Assembly: GCA_037903475.1 (NCBI GenBank)
Contig: JBAJFG010000587.1
Span: 372,001-436,000, forward strand
Length of the DNA: 64,000 nucleotides
Source of the DNA: Ancylostoma caninum
Taxonomy: Eukaryota; Nematoda; Chromadorea; Rhabditida; Ancylostomatidae
Direction of reading: 5' to 3'
Positions 23,786 through 34,543 of this stretch are shown here, piece by piece. The stretch's first letter is position 1; every line of letters begins with the position of its first letter. The notes beneath the pieces are model-generated. The model saw only the letters and a list, made by a program, of their open reading frames with translations, did no database searches and was not told the origin of the DNA. The translations under genes and the position numbers were made by a program.

Positions 23786-24403
23786 CTTGCCGTGTTGCGG
23801 CATGCGATCATCGCGGTGCGACGAGAGCAGCATACGAAGAATTTCATTGGAAAAAAGATTGTATATAGTTTCCGGCACCAATTTGAACCGATTCTTCGTC
23901 TTGATGTAGAAGTGTTCGGCGTTCGAAAACTGGCAAACAAGACATCTTTGTCAAAATTTATTAATTCTTCTCGATGTCGAAGAAAACTCCGTTGAGAAAA
24001 ACGGAAGTTTGGAACGGTTAGATCAAACCAATTTAAACAAAGATTTCAGGTCTGCTTTTCGTTCCATGGTTTTCATCAACGTGAAGGTTAAACTATCAGC
24101 AATGATATTTTCATTGCAATTCTCAAACTGAACGCGAAAAAGAAATGGAAAAATTGAAGCGCTAGGTTGAGATGCTCAAAAATTTGACGGAAAGCGTGCA
24201 CAGCAATACGAAGATAACTTTTTGTTCGAGTCACCATAGATTAGTTTGAAGTACAATATTTGCCAATATTTTAAAAACCTAATAACGAGCCTCAACTCCG
24301 GAAATTTTCCCAAGTTTGAAAACGCGTGCTATAAAAAGATGGCACCGTATTCAGATAAGTTGTTCGTCACGCCGCGATGATCGCAAGCGGCAGAGCGGCA
24401 AGT
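23786..24403. mobile_element. Inverted-repeat element upstream of receptor B
   Basis: Arms of about 40 bp at 23786-23827 and 24362-24403 are inverted copies, sharing TGCGATCATCGCGG with TTGCCG near the outer end. The 534-bp interior is AT-rich and non-coding. The right arm ends about 140 bp before the start codon of receptor B, so it could sit in the promoter. No clear target duplication could be assigned. Confidence 0.5.
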
Positions 24404-24543
24404 GATGGTGCCTGCCTTGAGATCAATTATTGTGGTCTGGCTTGGTACAATCTCTTGCCAAAAACGCACACATTTGGCTCGCACCTCTAATTAGCCGGCT
24501 GTCCGGGTGAGAAACGCAACGAGCCTCAATCATTCAGTTTTCA

Positions 24544-27500
24544 ATGAAGTCTGGTAACGTCACCGTTCTTCCCAATTCCACAACAGCTTGGGAAGAGCAA
24601 ATCCGCATTGTTGTGGGATGTGTTATATTCCTTAGCAATATGCTGCTACTTGGTGAGCGCAGAGAGCTTTCCCTCATTTGCTTTTCTTTTGTTTATCCAG
24701 AATCCATTGGTCCTTTTGATCCTGCATTCAATCCAGTTTTCCTCAATATGCATGCTCCGATGCGGCGTCAATACGTATTCTTTACATTGGTGGCTGTTGG
24801 TGACATTCTGGACAGCATGTATTTGATCTACCCTAGCATTATGCGGATGATGGAAATTGATGCCTGCACGTTTTGGGAAGGTAGTTAAGCAAATCAATAG
24901 ATGAACAAACCCTTCTATACCTAATCATTGCAGAAACCACGCTATGGGAATGCACAAGCAAAGGCTACATGATGCTCCGAATCTACGGCACAGAACTTGT
25001 TTCGCTTACAATGCTCGTCATGACTGCTGAAAAATTATTGGCTGTTTTTCTTCCAGTGATTTACCGGTGAGTTGAATTAATTCATTTTATGGCAGCTCCT
25101 ATGTCGGAATTCCTTCGAACTGAGGGTGGTCGCCAACAACTTTTACTTGAAAAAATCTTAGGCGCTCACGGATGGACATCTTCGACAGATGGAGCTAATT
25201 CATGACACGAATTGAATAAGATTGCGTGAGTAAATCTCAAAAGTGAAACCGATATATGCGAGAGGCTTGAAGAGCCTGCAAATTTCGTGAAGTCTCCCAG
25301 GGCCTCCCGCAGGGTTACTCTGTGAGCTTCCTTTCAAAAAGCCTTGCAGTAGAAATCGTTTGAGGTGCTTCACATACCAGATACAACCCACCTCAAGAGC
25401 AAGTATTTATTTCCGTGGATCCCGACTCAAATTTTTCGAGAAATCAAGGACAGATTTAAGGAAATACTTGAGAAACACTACATGCATAGCAACGCCGACT
25501 TCCAGACACTATGTCACAAATACTGCGCGCTTCATAGCAGCACTCGCCTGTTTGCTCATCTGTTTGCTCTCCTTGACGACCATGATTCTCACTTCCTTCT
25601 TCAATCCCCGGAATGTAATACAGCAGAACAAGTATTGTGGGATTTCTGGAAGGTATGATAATACATATAACAAGACCTTGTTTACAGTATGACAGTAGCA
25701 TATTTCAGTGTCGTCAATGGATTCGCACAATTTCATCATTTCTTCATTCTTTCTTGCCAGGTGCCATGATCGTTTCTCTTCAGATTGAAACAGAAACAGA
25801 TTGAAATTTGGTCGTCCATTTCAGATTGGAGCTTTCCTGGGATCTGGATTTGCCTTTCTCGTTGCCAAAAATATAAGGAAGCGTGCAAATAAAGTGGAAC
25901 TCAGCTCTATTCGGCCCATTCTAGTGGTCAGCTTCATCTCATGCATCGTCGTCTCCTCCAACAACATGGTAAGATGATAGTGAATCTGTATCTAGTCCTT
26001 CAGCTTCGATCATTTCTGCGCTTGCTCCGTTTTAACACATATCCAACACCAGATGGGACGGGATGGGCAAATGTCGCCGTAGGAAATATTAGGTTGTCAA
26101 GTATGAAATGTTTGTCTTTATGGGCGGTCACTTTGACAGTCTCTATCTTCGATGTTTTACTGGATCACTTCTCACTTTTCTTTTCTTTATGAAGGTACAT
26201 TCTCCCTCTTTTCTTGCTTCTCTATCGGCTCTCGAATACTTGTTTGAAGACATTTTTTGTGGAACTACTCAAAGACCAAAAATTGTGTCATTTTGGAATA
26301 TAGGTTCCATTTTCCAGCCGTTAGAGCAGACAAAGCTGAAAACATCAGGGCAGTGTCAAGGGACATTTGGCTAGTAAAGCCACACAACAGCGTTTGTCTG
26401 GAAAGTTCCGCTCAGGCGACATGAAGCTGCAAAGTGAGACTTATGATGAACTTGGATATCGATGAGCTAGAAGCCGTAGCGGAGAAGATTCAAACTAGGT
26501 CAGCGAAAGCAGCAAAGCAATAGTGAATCTGTATCTAGCCAATAGCAAAATGTGACCTTTATAATCCAATGAAATTTAGGTATTCAAGGTACAACTGACA
26601 ATTAAAAGTGGTTCGCTAAATGAATTTTTCCCAGTTTGTCCCTCAAAAAAGGTTGCTAATTTTTCACAATTTTCCACAAATCCACGCAGCTTAAGCCAGA
26701 GGAGCAGGCGTGAGGACCCACCTGCCAGTCGCTGTAGTTACCAAACCTTGCTCTATTCGACCACTTTCAGGGATTAGCCCACCTCTTGCAGGGAAAAATT
26801 ATCAATTTTCAACATGGTGTTGGAAACTATCTCAGCCACTCGATCGCCTCTAGCTTTCCACGATTAGAGCAACCAAGCCATCATTGACGAGGCAAGGCTA
26901 TGCCAATAGTACAGGAGCATATTTGGATATATTGCACAGCGTCTTGCTTGAGAAACAAAACTCAAAATCTTATCATTCAAAATCAGGCATTCTATACTTT
27001 ACGACCTAATATATTTGCCCGCTATAGTTTCTTCCTGTGTGTTGACCTTTTTACTTATTAGAAAGCATACCATTTCGAGCGAGGCGCAGCTTAGAAGCGT
27101 GTATTCTTAACAGCCTCCAGAAAAGTCTCACCTCAAGAAAGTTGAGTGAGTTTCCAAAGTTGTTTTAGGAAAGTTGTTGAAAAAGCAAAGTTGTTTTAGG
27201 ACAACCAAAAGCACGTACTCGTCAGAGCACATTCGTGCGAAACACAGTTGTTCTGAAGTTTGGACAAAGTTTTGTCTTCACTTTTAGCAAAGCGTCCCGA
27301 AAACCCATTATTGTCGAAGAACTGCTTGAAGAATGGGTCAACTTGAGCGCGTTACCCTTTCTTGTAAGTACAGTATGACAGGAATATGCAGTATCACAAT
27401 GTTCAGGAAGCAGCGAGCGAGACCAATGGATATATAGTAAACAATTAAAAGAATGAGGGCCTCCATGGAGACCCCACTTTTTCCCATACTTCCTCTAGCC

Positions 27501-28192
27501 CTCTTCCCGCCCTCTTTCCGCGTCCGCCTCTGACACCGTCAAGTGTGGATTCATGTGGTAGCAGTGCGAGGGTTGCGTACATCATTGAATTCCCCACACC
27601 AATGTGTTGGTCACCAAATCAACATCGCATACACCTCCCTTCATATGTGCTACATCGTGGTGCTCACCCACACACAACACTACATTGATTTTTGTACAAA
27701 CAAAAATTTGTAGGAACGTCCTACTAACAGAACGCTCTTTTTCAAATTTTCTCATGAACCCACAATGGTCATATGCTGAGAATGCCTGCGAAGTGAAGAC
27801 ATCTATCACATATAGAGGCATGCATATACCCGCGTTCCATGAAGATATTTTGCAAAATCACCCGCAATGTTTGGGAAAGAAGGCAGTAGATAGATCATTT
27901 TCAGATTTACATCCTCAAAAACTTCGTCAAAATCAACATCAGTAAGACACAACAGAACTATGTAGTCAGCTCCTCATCTGCACTATTCCAGGTACTGTCG
28001 ATGTTCACTCATTTACTGAATTTGTTCATAATAATTCAGGTCTCAAAATTTGCGCTCTACGTCCTTACGGGGCAGGAATTCCGTAATTCTTTGCAGAGAG
28101 TATTCAAGTGTAGAAGTTGTTGTCTTCAAACACAGATACCTGCGAAGCGAATATCTGTGGCAAACACAAATTCTCAACGAAGAAGATCGTAG
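24544..28192 (+). CDS. Seven-transmembrane chemoreceptor, paralogue B (complete)
   Basis: Best-defined member of the cluster, 322 aa. Exons: 24544-24652, 24737-24880, 24934-25066, 25506-25652, 25709-25760, 25825-25968, 27905-27991, 28040-28192 (TAG). All introns begin GT and end AG, and all junctions keep frame. The ATG at 24544 is followed by two N-glycosylation sites (NVT, NST) in a short extracellular N-terminus. TM1 is RIVVGCVIFLSNMLLL, TM2 YVFFTLVAVGDILDSMYLIY, TM3 ends ...LVMTAEKLLAVFLPVIYR, TM4 is FIAALACLLICLLSLTTMIL, TM5 spans exons 5-6, TM6 is PILVVSFISCIVVSS and TM7 SSSALFQVSKFALYVLTG. EFRNSLQRVF and a basic tail follow. Loop cysteines WEC and KYCGISG are conserved. A plasma-membrane receptor, probably sensory, is inferred; the ligand is unknown. 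Family looks Srsx-like, but an orphan nematode family is possible. Intron 6 contains a mariner element. Confidence 0.85.
26089..27009 (+). mobile_element. Mariner-type element in intron 6 of receptor B (family M1, copy 2)
   Basis: A 921-bp element with TA on both sides. Left end TTAGGTTGTCAAGTATGAAA, right end (reverse complement) TTAGGTCGTAAAGTATAGAA. It matches the element at 6422-7331 throughout. Around 26398-26470 the frame reads LSGKFRSGDMKLQSETYDEL, then DIDELEAVAE, which resembles the helix-turn-helix part of a mariner transposase. Stops follow, so it is non-autonomous. It is inserted in the sense orientation within the intron and leaves both splice sites of intron 6 intact. Confidence 0.75.
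27010..27904. other. Rest of intron 6 of receptor B
   Basis: No gene. The 113-codon plus-strand frame at 27604-27945 runs across the exon 7 acceptor and is in a different frame from exon 7, so I treat it as chance. Confidence 0.45.
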
Positions 28193-28760
28193 CAGCTTCA
28201 ACCATGAATTCCTGCGATACGAGTATGGAAAGTCAATACAGCAAACTTTTCGCTTGAACTCACAACGTAATGAAGCATCTCAATGTATTTTAACTGTGAA
28301 TACTTTCGGCTTCTAAATGCATTCGCTGATTTTATTTCTATTGATCTTTGATGTCAGCATATAGCATGATCTACGAGAGAGCCACACTAAAGAATGTCCT
28401 TTATAACCTTGGTATTATGTTCCTTGTAAAACCTTGTGAATTTTTTCAACTGTTTCGTCCACACAGCAACAACGTATCAGTGCGTGCATGAACAAAAGCT
28501 AAACTGCAGGTTCACTAAGAAGCTCGGCTTTGCGATACGCCTTATTTTATTAAAAATACTATTAGTAGTATTTGCCAAATGTTCTCGATGTGATATTGTC
28601 ATATCTGTAATAATTTCTCTGTGCATGTTATGAACAACTGAAGCAACATATTAGGTTGTCGGAAAAGTTCCTCGCCACTCTCTCCCTCTTCTCGCCAATC
28701 TTTTCGCAGCTACTCCTTGATAAAGTATCAGGCGAGCTATGAAGCGCAATTAGAATAATA
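28193..28760. other. Spacer downstream of receptor B
   Basis: Presumed 3' untranslated region and intergenic DNA. At 28650 the sequence TATTAGGTTGTCGGAAAAGT is a mariner-type terminus without a partner end that I can find. It immediately precedes the Penelope-like relic. Confidence 0.45.
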
Positions 28761-30238
28761 TTGGGCAAGATCATGAATGCAAAGACTGTGAAACGCTCCA
28801 TCCTGACATTTCCCATCGTTCCCACTTGTTATACATTGGTCAAAACGCACAAGATTCCAGCAGATGTTGATTTGAGGGATATAACAGAGAAGGAGATCAA
28901 AACGAGACCAATTATATCTTCGTGCGGTGGACCGTCGGATAGGATCAGTTGGTTCCTCGTCAAACTTCTTTCACCGCTCCTGCACAACGTAGCAGCTCAG
29001 GTAACCAACGTAGAAAAATTCATGTCTGCCCTAGATCGCAGTGACCTCCCTGAAAACGTCTGCTATGTAAGCTTTGATGCAGTCTCTCTTTATACGAACA
29101 TTGACAATGATGAGGCCATCGATGCTGTGCTGGACCTTCTGCAAAGACACCATAACGAGGTCCATACATTCGGACTAAAAGGAGTTGACTTACGAAAGCT
29201 CCTTGTGGCTACACTCTCTTGTAATATCTTTCAGTTTGACGGAAATTTCTATAGACAAAAGCGTGGCCTGGCGATGGGCTTGAGGATCTCACCACTATTG
29301 GAGGTCGTGTACATGGATCGTATAGAAGGGAAATCATTGAATTTCGAGATCCTCGCTACATATATGACGTATTCGTCATCGGTTCTGCCGACTCGGACTT
29401 GAACACACTACTCGAAACTCGCAACATGTGCGATCCGAACATCCGCTTTACGGTACAATCACCTGATAACAGAGGTTTCCTTCCATTCCTTAATGCAGAA
29501 GTACGAATAAACCACGGCAGCAAACAAATCAGGTGGTACAAGAAACCTCAGTCAAGGAATATAATATTACATTCTCGGAGCGTGCATCCCCTTTACGTGA
29601 AAGCAAATATGATAAGAAACCTCATCACGACGAGAAGGAGAATATGCAGTCAAGAATTTCCGGAGATGGAGGAAAAAGTAGCAAGATATTGGAAGAAAAC
29701 GAACTCGGAACCGACATTGGCGACCGTTTTTCATTCCAGGGGGTATTCCGCTATTAATTTCCTATATACACGAACAAAATGCCAAAAATATGAATCGAAT
29801 CGTGAAAGCCGCAAACCTACAATCAAATTGGTGTTCCGTCCATCTCCGAACCTCAAGAGCTTGCTGACCTCGACGAGGATCTACGAAGAAAAATGTGGGC
29901 AAAATAAGTGCATTTACTGCGCAGGAAACAAGATTTGTCAGCTGCGAGGAACGGTTTACTTGGTCACGTGTGGAGGGTGCGGACATAAATACGTTGGAGA
30001 AAAGGCGAGACCGCCCCATAAACGTCTACACAAACATATGCGAGCACTACTGAATCCTAGCTCCTATCCTAACAGCAGTTTCTCGCATCATCGCCCTCTT
30101 CAGAACACATACGAGAATCCTCCTAAAATAAATGTCACAATACTGCACCGCTCACTGGATGCTCCGCTGGAAAGAAAAATGATGGAGGCTCTGGCAATCA
30201 AATTAAACGCCTCTCCCAGAGATAAACAACAAGAATGA
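28761..30238 (+). mobile_element. Penelope-like retroelement: reverse transcriptase plus GIY-YIG nuclease
   Basis: Plus strand, two overlapping frames joined by one frameshift near 29345. The first frame (28761-29402) carries reverse transcriptase landmarks: LVKTHKIPAD, KTRPIISSCGGPSDRISWFL, YVSFDAVSLYTNIDNDEAID and QKRGLAMGLRISPLLEVVYM. The second frame continues with RYIYDVFVIGSADSD, where the catalytic YxDD motif has become YIYD, and FLNAEVRINHG. The C-terminal GIY-YIG endonuclease follows: CGQNKCIYCAGNKICQLRGT, VYLVTCGGCGHKYVGEKARP, then LERKMMEALAIKLNASPRD. The N-terminal part before the fingers is missing or unrecognised. Catalytic loss plus frameshift mean it is inactive, yet the second frame is open for 279 codons, suggesting a fairly recent copy. 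Confidence 0.85.
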
Positions 30239-30689
30239 GCTAGCGGATGCATTGCAACTCATAAGACAGGAAGATAGCGGTGGTGATTGCGACAGTGTCG
30301 CATCTGTCGTTCAAGTGACTCTCATTCTTGTGGGCAGCAGTTGTCCTGTCGCTTAGTTGCTAGTGTCAAAATCTATTGCCGCATGGCTTGATTGTTGGCC
30401 TGGTGGCCTGGTTGGTATATTCGCATAATATTTGTAGAAGTGATAATAGACTGAATGCAACTGAAAACGTTATAGACCTTACGAAGGCATTATTGTACAG
30501 AATGCTAGCCAATAAAGTGAAAATGCAGGAGTACTCAAATCCAAGCCGAACAACAAACATTTGACATGAGGCTCCGGGATAGCACAACTCTATCATATTT
30601 GAAAATCTAGCAACAACATCAATTCTGTTAAGATGTTTTTTCATAATATGAATGGACCTTCGAAGGCCACCTACGTTTGAGCTCTATTA
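30239..30689. other. Spacer without recognised gene
   Basis: Only short frames. No domain, splice chain or repeat recognised. Confidence 0.35.
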
Positions 30690-31541
30690 TTAGGTTGTTC
30701 GGGAACTGATGTAAGACCTTAAATTTTATTTTTCTTGTGTATATTTTGGTAATACTATATATCATTGCAAAGCATATGTTACGCGCTTTTTCGCTGAGCA
30801 CTTATTAAATCCGCCAAGAAAGCATTTGCAACTAATTTATTCGACGAATTCAAATTCGGGTGTAGTGCAGCGGGATGGCTCGAAACATCTATGTCGTATG
30901 AAGTCAAAAAGGTGTCAACGAAAGCGTAGTACAACGTTGGTTCCAAAAGTGTAGCTGTGGAGAATTCATCGGACGTTTTTCTGTTGTTGAGGACTGTTGC
31001 TTGCGATTTTCATAAAAGAAAATACATGTAAATCAGAGCTCGAAACAACTTGCAGAACTTACAGAAAGAGTTGAGTCGGGCACATCAACTGTTTCGTCCC
31101 ATCTTCGTCTTGTGTAAACTGTTACGTCGAACAAGCGCGACATGAATACAGCACGAAAGGTGCAAAAACCAAAAATATCGTTGTGATGAAATATCGTCGG
31201 CACTCCTCTTCCGCAGCAATAACGACCCGTTTTTCCATTGTATTGTGAAATGCAACAAGAAACGCGTCTTTTATAACAACTAGCGATGACTGGCACAATT
31301 AGCGTTTGAGCTGCGCAGCTCGTTTCTAAGTTGAAGTTGCTTCATAAGAAGAGCTGCTGAATTGGTTACCTCGATCCGATTGGAAACATTACGATAAGGT
31401 GGTGAGTGCACGAAGTCGACGGAAAGCATTGGTCAATTCGAAGAGAATTAATCCTCCTCCACGACTATGCTCGGTTACATGTCGCCTACCTACCGCCTAT
31501 CACTCCTCCGATCACCTCTACACCTTCCTCGGCAAGAAATA
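30690..31541 (+). mobile_element. Mariner relic, right part cut by a second element
   Basis: The left end TTAGGTTGTTCGGGAACTG follows TA. Plus-strand blocks are typical of mariner transposase. QLAELTERVESGTSTVSSHL is the second helix-turn-helix, and ELILLHDYARLHVA is a degraded LLHDNARPHVA catalytic block. Many stops. The sequence stops at the terminal repeat of the next element (31542). I found no right terminus beyond it, so this copy is truncated. Confidence 0.6.
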
Positions 31542-32166
31542 TTGGGTTGGGCTACAAGTTCATGCATTTTTTTTTCAACTCAATTTTTTACGACGATTTG
31601 AGTTGACTCCGACAGCCTATCATAGGTCATCTTGTAGCTCTGGTTTTGCTCATTACGAATATTTCAACCAATGTCCCCCAATTCCAGCAACTTCTCATTT
31701 TCTGTCGCATAAAATGTGACCTTCCAATTCGACAAGAGCGTACATTTCCGACACCTTCAACAGTTCCCCTACAATAGTGGCGCAAATGCAGCTCAAGCTG
31801 CTGGGGATGTTAACAGCGTCTAAGTAGAAGACTACTGTTGGAGGGACACCTTTTCATTTATGTCCTACAGGTTCATTTATCCAATGATGAACGCGCCTTT
31901 TTTGCGCACTTTCATATATTCTCAAGTTTCGCCTCATTTCCGACCCGAAGATGTCTGCTTCAGAGAGGTTGATTTTGGGCTGGAGGATACATTTTTCTAT
32001 ACGCATAGTCCGTACACTTATGAGACTATTTTTCGCAAGGACTTCCTTTAGATGTAAAGAAGTACTGCGATTACTAACTTTCAAAAAAACCTAAGTTCAA
32101 CTGGTCCACTTCGTGAAAATACGCTGAATGCTCAGAAAAACCGCACGAACTTATTGTCCAACCCAA
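31542..32166 (+). mobile_element. Short TA-flanked mariner-type element abutting the previous relic
   Basis: A 625-bp element with inverted ends: left TTGGGTTGGGCTACAAGTTC, right (reverse complement) TTGGGTTGGACAATAAGTTC, TA on both flanks. Around 31740-31830 (plus) the frame reads FRHLQQFPYNSGANAAQAAG, resembling the N-terminal helix-turn-helix of mariner transposases (...GHNAAEAAR...). The catalytic domain is mostly lost. Deleted, non-autonomous copy. Confidence 0.7.
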
Positions 32167-33967
32167 TACATCAGGAATGAACCTCAAACTGCCCACGAGT
32201 AATTGATGGTCATCGCAATTCCTTATCCAATATACATACATATTTGACCGTGGGAGGATGAACGCACCGAGTATAAATTCTTTCCCATAGATTTTTTATC
32301 CATTCTGCTTTCCAAAATAACTAATCCACCCACGTGTACATTCGTTGGCGCAAGTACGATGTCTTGACAAAGACAACACGAGTAGAAGAAGTAGTAGATT
32401 ATGGATCATTATCAAGTGGAAATCGATTGGATGAGCACGTACTGCAGTGAAACGAGTAGATTCACATATCCGCGTATATATTTTTATTCGATAGCAGACT
32501 ATCTAAACAACACTAAGGTATCCACCAGAGTACGTTAATCCGACTGGATTAAGCATAAAAAGTAAAATACTACAAAGCATAAAAAATAGAATACTCGAAA
32601 TTCTAGACGTAAGAGCTCCATGGGTACTGCTTTAACATTCAGTCTTTCTCTGAATCCTAGGGTGAATAATACATTTAGTGAGGGTTTGCCAGGAAGTTCA
32701 GCAGACGAGCTCGCCAAATAGCTGGCTCAATGAGCTTCTCCAATAGTACCGCCAGAAAAGATCCATCAAGTGTGTTGCCAAACAAAGATGATTACCAACT
32801 AAGCAAGAACTCCAACACCATGGATAATCCTGCCATGATACCACTCTTTGAAGAATGTGCAATGTTTTATCATTCGCGCCATCCATGTCTACACCGTCGA
32901 TGCCAAATGTCCATCTACGAATAGTGTATGTAGAGTGAATTAACTCAACACTACCCCTATAAATGTGCAGGCGGACACCAGCCCTCCTCCCTTCCCTCCC
33001 CAACCCCTCCCACCCCCCATCCCCGTTTTTGTAGCTTTGTAGACAACGGAAATCTACTTAGCCGACACATTCTTCACCTTTTCCTTCGGCAAACACCCTT
33101 TTCGCTAATTTCATGGGTAATTGCATCACCGAACAGCAATTTTACCTGGAAAATGTGTACTATTACGTAATACGTCGCGCAATATATTGGCGCCGGACTT
33201 GGTGTTTGAATGTCTAGGAAACACCATTGCGTGATGTCTATCTTCTGTGAAGGATAGAAATCCATTACGTCTGCTGCGACAATCACTTTACAACGGAAAA
33301 AATAATTACCAGACGGAGATTGTATCCAAATGCTAAGTACTCAGAAATAGTACCTTCATTGTACCTTACGTGCCTGCCATGGTACCGTAGGCGGTCGTCG
33401 TTTCTCTTCGGTTACTGTTGCAGGAAACCACTAGCATGCGCCAGCCTCATGTTAGATGTAAAAAAAAATGAGGTTTGATCGGTAGAATGCGTTTTTAGGC
33501 CTTTTATCCTAAACTTTCTTTCGTACTACCAAGTGGTTGTCACTCCAACACCTACATCGTAGAGAGCTTCTCACAAAGGACAACATGGATATAATTGAAT
33601 TCACAGGAAAGTGCAAGACTTAAAGAAGCACGTGGGATTGAAGGATAGTTTTATCTTATTATTTTAATCACATAACCTACCTGAAGGACACGGTAAGCAG
33701 TAATAAGGGTAGGAGTATGTCACTTCTATGGAGTTCACATCAGGTACAATTCCACTCTGAGCGGAAAATCTCAGTTATTCTCAATTCGGCTACTCTAGAT
33801 GTTGATTATTCTCGAACATTCGCTGTCTCCCGCAAACACGGTCTGGTGAATTTTATATTGTCATATATTTAGTATCGCAACTATTGCAAATATGCATTTT
33901 ACGGCTCCTACAGTTACGGTCACAAAAAAAATTGAAACGATAACTTTTACATGATATTTCAAAACTA
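32167..33967. other. Spacer without recognised gene
   Basis: Frames of up to about 100 codons (for example 32698-33003 minus) show no domain. A C-rich tract lies at 32990-33020. Nothing supportable as a gene. Confidence 0.35.
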
Positions 33968-34543
33968 TTAGTTTGTAACATAAGTTTCCGCAGTTTTCAT
34001 ATAGGCATTTTCAAAGGCTTCTAATAAATGAACACCGATTGGATTTCCCGCATGTCTAGGTACTGTCTCGAAGCGCATGATCCCGCGAACATTATGGAAT
34101 GTGAAGCCTATTTTTGCTTCTCATTTTGGAAAAGTAATGAACTCCGAAGTGGACGGTTCAAGAATGCAAATTTGATAACTGCACGCATAATAATTTTATC
34201 ATAACATTGCATGAGGCCAACCAAATTTGCATGTAATGATCTCGAGGCCATTCCCATTCTTCGTAAAACTTTCTGTTCCCATTTCGTCATCAGATCATAA
34301 GAATGTCTACAGAGCGGGAACCGATTTGCCGAAGCCAGTGACCTCCAGCACAGGCCGACTAAGTTCTTTGACTCGTAGTCCACAGATTTCTGGAGCAGCA
34401 GAGTCAAGCTCATGCTGAAAAAGCGGCAAAAGGCAATTGACCATTGTGGTGCATACTTCCTTTGATGTCTGGTGTTATTTGATTTTTTAAAAAACTTTTT
34501 TGTCGAAAATTTCAAAACGGCTGAAACTTGTGTTACAAACTAA
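33968..34543. mobile_element. TA-flanked inverted-repeat element, 576 bp
   Basis: Left end TTAGTTTGTAACATAAGTTTC, right end (reverse complement) TTAGTTTGTAACACAAGTTTC, flanked by TA on both sides. This is the signature of a Tc1/mariner-superfamily non-autonomous element. A 135-codon minus-strand frame inside (34108-34515) has no block I can align to a transposase with confidence. Confidence 0.75.

Noticed and set aside
34108..34515. 135-codon minus-strand frame inside a TA-flanked element
   Set aside because: Could be transposase remains, but no catalytic block could be aligned, so it is reported only as part of the element.
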